DNA of 64,000 nucleotides from Bacillota bacterium (GCA_014360195.1 JACIXY010000010.1:16204-80203), one strand, 5' to 3'; counted from the first letter of the stretch, positions 1 to 7,438 are shown. Notes: a model not told the origin generated them from the sequence alone. Made by a program: numbers and translations.

Positions 1-451
1 GCCCGCCGCCCACCACCACCGCCTTTCGGGCGGTCTTCGCCCTCTCGGAGATCGCCACCGCGTCGTCCCATGTGCGGAGGGTGAAAACGCCCCGTTTCCC
101 TGCGCCCGGGATATCCGGCAGCTTCGGCCGGCCGCCCGTGGCAAGTAGAAGCCTGTCATAGGGGATCTCCGAGCCGTCGTCAAGGACGACCGCTTTCTTT
201 CGCGGATCGACCAAGACGGCCTTTTTCCCCATTACGAGGTTCAGGCGGCGCGCCTCGTAGAACCCCGGGTCGCGAAGGAGCATGTCGCGCTCGCCGATCT
301 TCCCGGCGATGTAGTACGAGGTCAGGCACCTTGAGTAAAACGGGCGCGCCTCATCAGAGATGACGGTTATGTCGCACTTCGGGTCGAGACGCCTCAGGGT
401 CTCGGCGCAGCTCATCCCGGCGGCGCTCCCCCCGATGATCACGTGTTTCAT
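1..451 (-). CDS. FAD-dependent NAD(P)-disulfide oxidoreductase-like protein (CODH-associated FNOR), 3' part outside window
   Basis: Read by translating the minus strand from the ATG at 449-451; the frame stays open to the window edge, so only about 150 N-terminal residues are visible. It begins with an FAD-binding Rossmann motif (residues 4-10, IIGGSAA), has the YDRLLLATGG segment near residue 100 that is typical of the class II flavin disulfide reductase fold, and enters the second (NAD) glycine motif VVVGGG at the edge. It lies 13 bases after the cooS stop in the same direction. CODH-CooF-FNOR gene sets are known in carboxydotrophs, where this enzyme is thought to pass CO-derived electrons from CooF to NAD(P)+. 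The family is clear; the CO-linked role is inferred from position. Confidence 0.85.
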   Translation of the reverse strand, partial: MKHVIIGGSAAGMSCAETLRRLDPKCDITVISDEARPFYSRCLTSYYIAGKIGERDMLLRDPGFYEARRLNLVMGKKAVLVDPRKKAVVLDDGSEIPYDRLLLATGGRPKLPDIPGAGKRGVFTLRTWDDAVAISERAKTARKAVVVGGG

Positions 452-464
452 GAGAGACCACCCC

Positions 465-2408
465 CTACTCCGCGACCATGGCCTCATCGAGGCTGGCTCT
501 GGAGTATTTTCGCCTCCAGTTCCGGTAGTTCAGGGCCTCGATGAGCTTCTGTGCGGCCTTCAGGGGATCGGTCTCCAGGATAAAGTAGCCTCCGAAGACG
601 TCCTCGGCTATCTTCGTCACCACCTCGGTGACGAGGCTGCTCCCGTACACCGGCGGGATAACCCCGACGTGGGTCGGGAAACCCAGGGTAACGGCCCATG
701 CGCCGATGGAAACAGCCTTTTCGTGCATCGCCTCGGGCGCCGTCGCGACGAACGGGATATCCGCCACGTCGCTGCCCATCTCCTTCGCGATGAGCACCGC
801 AAGGTCCACCGCGCGCGAGTTGTCCACGCACGACCCCATGTGGAACGCAAGCGGCAGGCCGCCGTCGAACCCCGACGCCCTCCCGAGCCTTTCGAGGAAG
901 CGCGAGAGGCCCGGCCCGGCAAACTCTTTTACCGCTCCCGGTCTCATGTAGCCGGCCTTGGCCAGGGCTCCCGCTGCACACCCGGTAGCCACGATGAAGA
1001 CATCGTTCTTCGCAAGCTCCCGGGCGATGGTGAGGTGGCCCTCGTCGTGCCTGGCTTTCGTGTTGGTACACCCGGCGAAGAGGGCGATCCCCCGTATCTC
1101 GCCCTCCTCAATGGCGTCTACAAGGGCCCTGATAGGCTTCTCCTGGTTGACGGACGCGAAGATCTCGAGCATCGTCTCGAGGCTGAAGCCCGCCACGACC
1201 TCGTTCTTGACCTGCGGCACATGGACCTTTGCGGGGTCGCGCTCGCGGTAGGCCTCGATGGCGAGCTTCACTATACGCCGGGCGCTCTCCTTCGCTCTCT
1301 CCTCACGGAAATCGACGTGATAGGCTCCGGGGATCTTCGAGAATGGTATCGTCGTGATGAGCCTCGTGTGGAAGCATTCGCACAGTGTCTTGAGAGCCGG
1401 CATGATGCACTGGAGATCGACGATTATGGCATCCACGGCGCCGGTCATTATCGCAAGCTCCTGGGCGATGAAGTTCGTGGCGAGCGGGATGCCCTTCCTC
1501 ATGAGCACTTCGTTGGCGGTGCAGCATATACCGACCACGTTTATTCCCGCCGCCCCGGCCGCCCTCGCCTCGTCCTCCATCTCACGGGCAACGTCCACCA
1601 CGATCTCGCTGAGGAGCGGAATGTGCCCATGAACGGTGATGTTGACCTTCTCTGGGTCGATGACCCCGAGGTTCGCATAGCTCCTCACGGGGCGCGGCGT
1701 GCCAAACAAGATGTCGGTGAGATCGGTGCTGAGGTGGCACCCTGCGTAGTCGGCGAGCGCGCTCTTGAGCCCGCCGAAAATGAGGTTGATGGGATCGGCG
1801 TCCACGCCCATGGTGGACCTGTGCATGACCTCTGCGATGGCGCCGTTGATGTTGCTGGGCATGATGGCGCACTCTTCGAACTTCTCCGTCATGCCAGGAG
1901 TAACAGTGGACGTAACCCATGTGCAGGGCTCCTCCTCGAGCCGGGAGAAGTCGCGAAGCGCGGCAAGGGTCACCTCGCGCGTTATCTCTTGCGGCGTCTT
2001 GCCGGCCGGGTCGAGCCCTATTCGCCTTGCCACCGCCTCAGCCTTGGCCGGGTCGGCGATGCGATAGTCCGGCGCGTGACCGTCCAGGTGCGCAAGGAGC
2101 GTGAGCGCCACATGCCGCCCGTGATCCGAGTGGGCGGCAGTGCCCCCGGCTATGCTGCGGATGAGGTTCCTGGCCACGATGGAATAGTCTTGTGCCCCGC
2201 ATATACCCCGCGTGGCCCCCTCGCCGAACGGGTCGATCCGGCAGGGACCCTGGAGGCATATCCGGCAGCACACGCCGAGGTTTCCGAATCCGCATAAAGG
2301 CTCCTGGGCACGGCATCTATCCCAGGCCGTCTCGAGGCCCTGCTCGTCGGCGTGCTTCAGCATCTCGAGAGCCGCGGGATCGACGGTCCTTCCCTCCAGC
2401 CTCCCCAT
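465..2408 (-). CDS. cooS: anaerobic Ni-Fe carbon monoxide dehydrogenase catalytic subunit
   Basis: Cytoplasmic homodimeric enzyme for CO + H2O to CO2 + 2 electrons + 2 H+. The 647 residues match the usual family length. Cys39 and Cys47 fit the bridging D-cluster; Cys48, 51, 56 and 70 fit the B-cluster. The C-cluster ligands are all recognisable in order: the His of HGHIPLLSE, then the cysteines of GICCTANE, DLQCIMPAL, GCTNTK, TGCAAGALAKAGYM and HMGSCVDNSRA. The ATG at 2406-2408 was chosen because it follows a G-rich ribosome site (AAGGGGGGAA) and gives the family N-terminus; upstream starts only add unrelated residues. It is third in cooC-cooF-cooS-FNOR, separated from cooF by about 100 bases that hold a Rex-type site, so it may also have its own promoter. 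No acetyl-CoA synthase genes are in view. Confidence 0.97.
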   Translation of the reverse strand: MGRLEGRTVDPAALEMLKHADEQGLETAWDRCRAQEPLCGFGNLGVCCRICLQGPCRIDPFGEGATRGICGAQDYSIVARNLIRSIAGGTAAHSDHGRHVALTLLAHLDGHAPDYRIADPAKAEAVARRIGLDPAGKTPQEITREVTLAALRDFSRLEEEPCTWVTSTVTPGMTEKFEECAIMPSNINGAIAEVMHRSTMGVDADPINLIFGGLKSALADYAGCHLSTDLTDILFGTPRPVRSYANLGVIDPEKVNITVHGHIPLLSEIVVDVAREMEDEARAAGAAGINVVGICCTANEVLMRKGIPLATNFIAQELAIMTGAVDAIIVDLQCIMPALKTLCECFHTRLITTIPFSKIPGAYHVDFREERAKESARRIVKLAIEAYRERDPAKVHVPQVKNEVVAGFSLETMLEIFASVNQEKPIRALVDAIEEGEIRGIALFAGCTNTKARHDEGHLTIARELAKNDVFIVATGCAAGALAKAGYMRPGAVKEFAGPGLSRFLERLGRASGFDGGLPLAFHMGSCVDNSRAVDLAVLIAKEMGSDVADIPFVATAPEAMHEKAVSIGAWAVTLGFPTHVGVIPPVYGSSLVTEVVTKIAEDVFGGYFILETDPLKAAQKLIEALNYRNWRRKYSRASLDEAMVAE

Positions 2409-2491
2409 TGTCTTGTTCCCCCCTTGCTCGAAGCTCGCCAAGCCGTCCGACAATTCTCTCTTGGAGCTGGTATTCCCATGATTATGACGGC

Positions 2492-2509
2492 TTGTGATAG
2501 GCTTCACAA
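2492..2509 (-). promoter_or_regulatory. candidate Rex operator overlapping a promoter upstream of cooS
   Basis: The plus strand reads TTGTGATAGGCTTCACAA, matching 13 of the 14 fixed positions of the Rex-type palindrome TTGTGAA-N4-TTCACAA. On the minus strand TTGTGA (2504-2509) would be a -35 box followed after 17 bases by CATAAT (2481-2486) as -10, so bound Rex would cover the -35. The rex gene is 3 kb away. The CRP/FNR family binds similar sequences, so Rex is the preferred but not the only reading. Confidence 0.6.
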
Positions 2510-2956
2510 TCAAACTACAAGGGCCCTCTCCTTCACGAGAAGGGCCCTTGTCGGACAACCTCTCACACAGGCTGGTTCGTCTTCGTCCGGGCATCGGTCA
2601 CACTTGAGCGCGACCTTCTGCCCCTCGTGGATCCGGACGCTGCCGTACGGACAGACCATCACGCACATCCAGCACCCGACGCAGCGCGCAGTGTCACAGG
2701 CAACCGTTCCCACGTCCTCGTCGAGGTGCATGGCTCCGCTGATGCAAGCCCCGATGCAGGGCGCATCCTCGCAGTGGAAGCATCTGAGTGGGTAGTACTC
2801 GGAGCCTTCCCTCGTCACGCGCACCCGTTGCCGGGGTAGCGGCCTCTCCCAGACCGCCTGGTGTATGTCACGGCTTTCGGAGTGGACGAGGGCGCACGAT
2901 ATTTCACACTGCCGGCAGCCCACGCACCTCGCGAGCCTCACGAATACCTCCTTCAT
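2510..2956 (-). CDS. cooF: CooF-type 4Fe-4S electron-transfer protein
   Basis: Polyferredoxin of 148 residues of the CooF/HycB/DmsB type. Four cysteine groups are visible in order: CVGCRQCEISC, then CFHCEDAPCIGAC, then CVGCWMCVMVC, then the CDRC and C-x3-C pair of the terminal group, enough for four [4Fe-4S] clusters. It would take electrons from CooS and pass them to the downstream oxidoreductase or another acceptor. The ATG at 2954-2956 is preceded by GGAGGT at good spacing and starts the conserved sequence directly; the longer upstream frame is only overlap with cooC. It overlaps the 3' end of cooC by 53 bases, which suggests translational coupling. Confidence 0.93.
   Translation of the reverse strand: MKEVFVRLARCVGCRQCEISCALVHSESRDIHQAVWERPLPRQRVRVTREGSEYYPLRCFHCEDAPCIGACISGAMHLDEDVGTVACDTARCVGCWMCVMVCPYGSVRIHEGQKVALKCDRCPDEDEPACVRGCPTRALLVKERALVV
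2517..2551 (-). other. stable hairpin at the 3' end of cooF
   Basis: The arms ACAAGGGCCC and GGGCCCTTGT pair perfectly around a partly paired loop, and the minus-strand transcript continues with AGTTTGATTG. The hairpin covers the last codons of cooF just before its TGA. It has no clean U-tract, so it is more likely a processing or stability element, or a leaky terminator, than a full terminator. It would separate cooC-cooF levels from cooS. Confidence 0.5.
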
Positions 2957-3728
2957 GTGGTCCCACCACCTCCTTCCCCACGAGCCGTGTGCATATATCG
3001 GCAAGGAGCGACCTCGCGATGGTCCCGGATGTGCCCCTGCCGTCCGATGCGAGCATGGCAGCCCCCCACAGCTCGTCGCTGAAGGGGACGATCCCGAGGA
3101 GTTCGCCCGAACCAAAATGGGCTTCGAGCGCCGCGCGCTCCTCATCACATCTCACCTTGTTTGCGATGAACCTCACATCGGCAACCCCAAGATCGCGTGC
3201 GAGGGTTTCGGTGACCCTGGCGGTGCGAAGGCTAGCCTGGCTGGGCTCCACGACCACCAGCATCACATCGACCCCCCTCGCCGTGCCCCTGGTGAGGTGC
3301 TCGATCCCCGCGCTCATGTCGAGGACCACGACCTCATCGCGCTCGATGAGAAGCGCCCCCATGAGGCGTTCGAGGAAGGCGTTCTCCCGGCAGTAGCACG
3401 CCGTGCCTGCCTGCTTCACTCCGCCCATCCGCAGGAGCCGGACGTTTCCGGATTCGAGCGAGAAGGCGTCGAGGATATCGTCAACACGCGGATTGATGCG
3501 GAAGAACGCGCCATCGCCCATCTTCTCGCGGACGAGATCGTCCATCTCGACCACGGGGCGAAGACGCGCGAGTGCGTCCTCCGGGAATCCAAGGGCGAAC
3601 CCGAGGTTGGCATCGGGGTCGGCGTCAACGGCGAACACCGGTCTCCCTGACTCTGCGAGCCCAAGTATGATTCCTGCCGCAACAGTGGTCTTGCCGACTC
3701 CGCCCTTGCCTGACACCGCGATCTTCAT
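2904..3728 (-). CDS. cooC: CODH nickel-insertion ATPase CooC
   Basis: MinD/NifH-type P-loop ATPase of 274 residues that matures CODH by loading Ni into the C-cluster. Residues 1-20 carry the deviant Walker A GKGGVGKTT; the segment DADPDANLG follows the family pattern. The C-x-C pair in GTACYCREN is the site at which CooC dimers bind metal in characterised homologues. The ATG at 3726-3728 begins the conserved MKIAVSGKGG; the open frame extends upstream only through the promoter region. It is first in the coo operon, followed by cooF with overlap. Confidence 0.95.
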   Translation of the reverse strand: MKIAVSGKGGVGKTTVAAGIILGLAESGRPVFAVDADPDANLGFALGFPEDALARLRPVVEMDDLVREKMGDGAFFRINPRVDDILDAFSLESGNVRLLRMGGVKQAGTACYCRENAFLERLMGALLIERDEVVVLDMSAGIEHLTRGTARGVDVMLVVVEPSQASLRTARVTETLARDLGVADVRFIANKVRCDEERAALEAHFGSGELLGIVPFSDELWGAAMLASDGRGTSGTIARSLLADICTRLVGKEVVGPHEGGIREAREVRGLPAV

Positions 3729-3925
3729 CCCGCTCAAGGCGCAGGCCCGCCGCGCCGCGGACCTGAGCGCGAAGAGCCTGCGCTCTGCTACCCCCCTCTC
3801 ACACCCTTGGAACGCTCCCGAGCTGTTGCTTTGATACTTCAACACGCTTGGCAAAAATCCTTCCTGATAAATGTAGGATATTGTGCAATCAGCTAATCTT
3901 CCCACGTGTATATGTAGTTTGACCT

Positions 3926-3943
3926 TTGTGTCACAATTCACAA
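3926..3943 (-). promoter_or_regulatory. candidate Rex operator upstream of cooC
   Basis: The plus strand reads TTGTGTCACAATTCACAA, matching 12 of 14 fixed positions of TTGTGAA-N4-TTCACAA with one perfect half site. On the minus strand a second TTGTGA lies inside it (3932-3937) and is followed after 18 bases by TATACA, a plausible -35/-10 pair about 170 bases before the cooC start. A CooA/CRP-type site (TGTGA-N6-like) is the main alternative; no cooA gene is in the window. Confidence 0.5.
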
Positions 3944-4001
3944 GCCCCATGTACACCAGGCTTCACCCTAGTGTTGCCAGGTGAAAGGGCAGGCCGTCGT
4001 C

Positions 4002-4095
4002 AAGTGAAGGTGCGGGAGAGTGTCGGACTTCCCCTGCAGCCGCCAGTTCCGCCGGGCACGGCGACGGCTGTACGCAATTCAACCCGGCTACCTTA
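4002..4095. repeat. R2 dispersed repeat, copy H (partial)
   Basis: Begins AAGTGAAGGTGCGGGAGA, close to the R2 terminal sequence AAGTGAGGGTACGTGGAGA near 63.5 kb. It continues with the shared core ACTTCCCCTGCAGCCGCCAG and CGACGGCTGT. The right-hand inverted end is degraded. Confidence 0.6.
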
Positions 4096-4153
4096 GACCT
4101 TAGACATAACGCGCGAAAGCTCCGCAGTCCCTTGAGCAATTACATAGGGCAAA

Positions 4154-4312
4154 TGAGTGAGTGAGCGAGCGAGCGAGTGAGTGAGTGAGCGAGCGAGTGA
4201 GTGAGTGAGTGAGTGAGTGAGTGAATGGGCGGGTGGCTGGGTGGCCTGGTGGCTGGGTGGCTGGGTGGGTGGGTGGGTGAGTGGGGCGAGCGAGTGGTCG
4301 AGTGGGTGGGTG
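4154..4312. repeat. tetranucleotide microsatellite followed by a G-rich tract
   Basis: 4154-4224 is an almost pure run of GAGT and GAGC units. It passes into GGCT/GGGT units up to 4312. Within this, 4263-4277 has four GGG runs separated by single T residues, a textbook G-quadruplex motif on the plus strand. It lies between the rex gene and the coo operon promoter. Confidence 0.85.
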
Positions 4313-4960
4313 GTCCCCGGAGGACCAGGATGTGCAGGCAAGGTGATCCCCAGGGGATCGACCCTTTGCGCAAACTGGTTACGGACGACCCACCCTCCCG
4401 GCCTCCTGACCCCGAGGACGCCAAAGCTGCTCCCCAGGTGATCAGGATCAGCGGACAGCTGATCCCCGGAGGACCAGCTTCGTGCCGAACCTGGGCCCCA
4501 CGTAACCAGCTTCGCAGGTGGTCACGGAGGGATGGTCCCTGCGGGACCAGGATCGGCTTCAGGATGATCACCACGGGCCCAGCTTCGAGCATAGCCTGGG
4601 CCTATGGATCCCACCCACGGCGGCGGACGCCGCACGGTGGTCCCGAGAGGACCAGGATACGTGCATAGGTGGGATCCTGGGCACGAGCTTCGTGCGGGAT
4701 CTGGTCCCGGGCGATCCAGCTTGCGTGGTTTTCGAGAGCGAAGCTAAGAGGGGTGGTCCTCACGGGATCAGGATCAACGCCAAGCTGGTCCCCCAGGGAT
4801 GAGGCTCGCCCGCGGCTCTGGTCCTTGCGAGACCACCCCCCCGTCAACTCACGGAATCTGGTTGCCAGGAGAGCAGCGGTGCAGGTGACCATGTTACCAG
4901 GGGACCATGTGACCGGGGGACCCAGGCCGCCACAGAGATGATCCGGACAGGACCAGCGTC
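4311..4960. repeat. array of imperfect palindromes TGGTCC-N5-GGACCA
   Basis: At least ten copies of a roughly 17-base imperfect palindrome are spaced 30-60 bases apart, for example around 4312-4328, 4460-4476, 4533-4549, 4638-4654, 4702-4718, 4755-4771 and 4940-4956. Many are followed by related spacers (AGGAT or AGCTTCGTGC). Copies vary by 1-4 bases but usually keep their pairing. A second array of the same unit is at the right edge of the window. It is not a CRISPR: repeats are too short and variable and spacers are partly shared. Confidence 0.75.
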
Positions 4961-5135
4961 CCAGGCGACCCGGTTGAAGGGGGCCAGGTTACGGGTGGCC
5001 GGGGTTTGGGCGTGAGCGGAAGGGCGCGCGCGATTCCTAAGCTTGAGATTGGTTATGTAGGTGGCCCGCCGCCCGCACCTAGGGGGGATTACGGTCGACG
5101 CTCGCGCGGCGGGCCGGGACGTCAGAGTCAACACG

Positions 5136-5771
5136 TCAGAGGTAATACGCAAGGTGCATGAGCTCCACGCTAAGGTCGGTGTTGTGAAGACGCACGCCCT
5201 GAGGAACCTTCAGCTTGACCGGAGCGAAATTGAGGATGGCCTCGATGCCTGCATCTACGCAAGTATCAACGACCCTCTGAGCCGCTTCCGCCGGGACGGC
5301 CACTATGGCCATCCTGACCTGGCGCTCACGGGTGATCTCAGGGATGCGGTCCACGTGGTGGACGGGGACCTCCCCAATCTTCATGCCCACCTTCGCAGGG
5401 TCCGAGTCAAAAAGCGCCGCCAGGCGAAGATGGTAGTCTTTCTCGACCGCCCGCCGCCCGATGATGTATCTCGCCAGGGCCTGGCCGAGGCTGCCGGCGC
5501 CGACGATGGCCACGTTTATCTCCTTGTCCAGGTTGAGCACCGACCTGAGCTCGTCACGAAGGACGGCTATCTGGTACCCGACGCCCTGCTTGCCGAAACC
5601 ACCAAGGAAGTTGAGGTCTTTGCGGACCTGCGCCGGGGTCACCCCGGCCTTCTCACCCAGCTCGAACGAGGAGATGAGGCCGCCATGGACATCCTCGTCC
5701 ACGGTCTCGAGGACGCGCAGGTACACGGGTAGCCGCCTGATGACAACGTCCGGAATGCGTAGCTTCCTCAA
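5136..5771 (-). CDS. rex: redox-sensing transcriptional repressor Rex
   Basis: Homodimeric repressor that binds DNA when the NADH/NAD+ ratio is low and releases it when NADH rises. The first 70 residues form a winged helix (IPDVVIRRLPVYLRVL, then PAQVRKDLNFLGGFGKQGVGY). The Rossmann domain follows with VAIVGAGSLGQALARY, and the family C-terminus ILNFAPVKLKVPQGV and DLSVELMHLAYYL is present. I chose the TTG at 5769-5771 because a run of G residues sits 7-8 bases upstream and the protein then starts like other Rex proteins; the ATG at 5804 lacks a ribosome site and nearly coincides with the likely transcript start. Candidate targets with Rex sites are coo and hyd. It is transcribed toward coo but separated by 1.4 kb of repeats. 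Confidence 0.96.
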   Translation of the reverse strand: MRKLRIPDVVIRRLPVYLRVLETVDEDVHGGLISSFELGEKAGVTPAQVRKDLNFLGGFGKQGVGYQIAVLRDELRSVLNLDKEINVAIVGAGSLGQALARYIIGRRAVEKDYHLRLAALFDSDPAKVGMKIGEVPVHHVDRIPEITRERQVRMAIVAVPAEAAQRVVDTCVDAGIEAILNFAPVKLKVPQGVRLHNTDLSVELMHLAYYL

Positions 5772-6088
5772 TGTCGTACCCCCCCCCAAGGGAAGTTGCA
5801 GCATGTTTCGCGGCAGGAGTATAACGCACCTAGCAGGGCGGTGAGCAACAGGCCAGTTGTATGCAGCGTATTCGACACATTAGCCCCCGTTCCTCCCCCG
5901 TTCTTGCAACAATCGGCGGTCACCGTTTGTACCCTGCGCAGCGCCGTGGCACCCTGCGCCGAAGCAGAAGCAGGAAGGAGGGGCGCCCGCTCCCTTCAGT
6001 CGCAACACGGCCCGCCGCCCTGTGGACCGGACGGCACTTCGGCTGCGAGCATGGGGCGAGATTCGGCGCTACAGGCTGATTCCGGCGC
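5772..6088. other. intergenic region with candidate rex promoter
   Basis: About 40 bases upstream of the TTG start, TATACT (minus strand, 5818-5823) could be a -10 box with a weak TTGCTC -35 box 19 bases further upstream. No Rex-type operator is evident here, so autoregulation is not supported. The remainder, up to the end of hepT, shows no gene and no clear terminator. Confidence 0.4.
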
Positions 6089-6529
6089 TTACCCTGTCTT
6101 GCCGCCGAGAGTCGCTTCCTTTATATCGAGCGAGAAGTCCACAAGGTCCGTGGTCCCGTTCTTCAATATGCCGAAGACGAGGGCAGGGTCCAGCCGAGTG
6201 TAGTCGTGAACGACGATGTTTCGAAAGCCAGCCATTTGCCTGAGCCTTGCGACGTCCGAGCGCCTCAGGAACCCCGCTTCGTGGAGCACTGAGAACACGT
6301 CCTTGTTGTCGGCGGGTTCCCGAAGGCGTTCCTCTGCAATGATATGATGGCCGATATCGAGACAGCATTCAACCGCTAGCTGAAGGGTCCTTTCAACGTA
6401 GCGCCTCGTCTTCTTGCTCGTGAGGAACTCTTCCCAGGTTAGGTGCCTTTCCTCCTCCAGGTCTGAGATGTACTCATCCAGGTACTTCAGGCGGTTCCGG
6501 ATCACCTCTTCTTCTACCAACGAAACCAC
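6089..6529 (-). CDS. hepT: HepT-like HEPN-domain ribonuclease toxin (DUF86)
   Basis: All-alpha HEPN protein of 146 residues. The catalytic R-x4-H-x-Y motif is intact as RNIVVHDY near residue 105. In the HepT/MntA type VII toxin-antitoxin systems HepT cleaves RNA and is neutralised when MntA adds AMP to the motif tyrosine. It overlaps the end of the upstream nucleotidyltransferase gene by 56 bases. The GTG at 6529 is the start; a TTG three codons later would fit the ribosome site slightly better. Confidence 0.9.
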   Translation of the reverse strand: MVSLVEEEVIRNRLKYLDEYISDLEEERHLTWEEFLTSKKTRRYVERTLQLAVECCLDIGHHIIAEERLREPADNKDVFSVLHEAGFLRRSDVARLRQMAGFRNIVVHDYTRLDPALVFGILKNGTTDLVDFSLDIKEATLGGKTG

Positions 6530-6944
6530 CCCTCTCCACGTCCCTGCGCATTACCCGAACATACTTCTCATAGTGAGGCAACATGTCCAGGTACCGCCTG
6601 CGTGCATTCACCTCAAACTCGATACGCTGTGTGTGGTTTCTCTCAAAAACCAGCTCCCCGGACTTCAAGACCTGGTGAATGAGGCTAAGCGGGGCGTCCC
6701 CGAGATCGATCACATCCACACGCCGCCCGAGGAGGCCTTCCAGGTCAGACGAGATGTCGGTCCGCGCAGCGAAACGGGCAAGGGCGTCGTCGCTTTGTGC
6801 TTCGAAAAGCACTGCTACGTCCACGTCGCTCTTCGGACGGGCCCTGCCCTTGGCGAACGAGCCAAAAAGGTAGGCGGCGATCACGTCGTCACGACGGGTG
6901 AAGTATTCCCTCAGAGATCTCACGGGAAACTCATGGTTGCCCAT
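6474..6944 (-). CDS. mntA: MntA-like minimal nucleotidyltransferase antitoxin
   Basis: Small polymerase-beta-fold nucleotidyltransferase of 156 residues. The signature GSFAKGRARPKSDVDVAVLF, near residues 28-47, supplies the GS motif and the two catalytic aspartates. The role as AMPylating antitoxin is known for the family and supported by the overlapping HEPN gene downstream. The ATG at 6942-6944 is chosen because GAGGTG lies 5 bases upstream; the GTG at 6962 has no site. That ribosome site lies inside one of two 28-base direct repeats. Confidence 0.88.
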   Translation of the reverse strand: MGNHEFPVRSLREYFTRRDDVIAAYLFGSFAKGRARPKSDVDVAVLFEAQSDDALARFAARTDISSDLEGLLGRRVDVIDLGDAPLSLIHQVLKSGELVFERNHTQRIEFEVNARRRYLDMLPHYEKYVRVMRRDVERGGFVGRRRGDPEPPEVPG

Positions 6945-6945
6945 A

Positions 6946-7034
6946 GCACACCTCGCACGCACGGGGACTTGCTGCCGCTACGGAGAAGGCGAAAGCGCTC
7001 GTGCGCGCACACCTCGCACGCACGGGGACTTGCT
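6946..7034. repeat. 28-base direct repeat pair in the mntA leader
   Basis: Identical 28-base sequences occupy 6946-6973 and 7007-7034 (start GCACACCTCGCACGCACG, end GGGGACTTGCT), 61 bases apart start to start. The first abuts the mntA start and contains its ribosome binding site (GAGGTG on the minus strand). Both lie between the candidate promoter and the start codon. Confidence 0.85.
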
Positions 7035-7148
7035 ACTACCGCCGCCAGGGTAAGCCAGGCAGGAGGCGCTGGTCGGCCTTGTAACGAGGGGCCACCGGGC
7101 GGGCGGTCCTGCCCGGCGCGCGGTCATCGAGCCCTGCCGTTCCACACT

Positions 7149-7177
7149 ACTATAGCACATGCAGGTTCCGCTCACAA
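7149..7177 (-). promoter_or_regulatory. candidate promoter for mntA-hepT
   Basis: Minus-strand TTGTGA (7172-7177), 17-base spacer, TATAGT (7149-7154) with an upstream TG. It would start a leader of about 200 bases carrying both direct repeats. Confidence 0.5.
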
Positions 7178-7243
7178 TCTCCGGCGCGGCTCTCCCGCGT
7201 CTAAGTATGAGGTCATTGGTTTTCTCTCGTTTTCCGAGGTCTT

Positions 7244-7286
7244 GGGTTGCCGGTGACTCAAAGAGAGAGTGCAACACCGGCAACCC
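7244..7286. repeat. R1 dispersed repeat, copy E (core only)
   Basis: GGGTTGCCGGTG and CACCGGCAACCC form inverted arms around ACTCAAAGAGAGAGTGCAAC, the same core as copies A and B. Terminal inverted ends are not recognisable, though the left flank resembles copy C weakly. It lies in the 616-base gap between mntA and hydA, which otherwise shows only the mntA promoter and leader repeats and a hairpin at 7439-7463. Confidence 0.65.
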
Positions 7287-7438
7287 TGCACGGCGCGTGC
7301 GCTCTCTGGAACCGGCGGTTACTTATGGCGATCTACTCAGGTGGGGGGCGCGGGTCGCCTGATTCGAGGGCCAAGTGGTCAGAAACCTACCAGCGAAAAA
7401 GCCCGATTGAATCTTGGAAACAGCGCCAACACGGGGAA

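Larger units (their letters stand above)
3729..5135. other. 1.4 kb non-coding stretch between cooC and rex
   Basis: From right to left in the direction of coo transcription this holds a palindrome array, a tetranucleotide and G-rich microsatellite, an R2 repeat copy and the cooC promoter region, each listed separately. The open frames here are proline-, serine- and tryptophan-rich translations of the repeats with no protein-family signature, so I call no gene. Confidence 0.7.

Noticed and set aside
360..2297. 645-codon plus-strand open frame
   Set aside because: It is antisense to cooS, whose cluster ligands are all present. The translation has no family features and results from high GC content.
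3926..3943. CooA (CO-sensing CRP-family) binding site
   Set aside because: The half-sites fit the Rex 18-mer better, rex is nearby, and no cooA gene is seen. It is not fully excluded.
4140..4592. Pro/Ser/Thr-His repeat open frames over the microsatellite
   Set aside because: They translate the tetranucleotide repeat in several frames; no independent evidence of coding.
4311..4960. CRISPR array
   Set aside because: Units are about 17 bases, vary between copies, have irregular spacing and related spacers, and no cas genes are near.
5772..5804. Longer Rex starting at ATG 5804
   Set aside because: No ribosome site, 11 extra residues not seen in the family, and the start would nearly coincide with the predicted transcript start.
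6946..7034. Mini-CRISPR from the two 28-base repeats
   Set aside because: Only two copies, no cas genes, and one repeat overlaps a ribosome site and start codon region.
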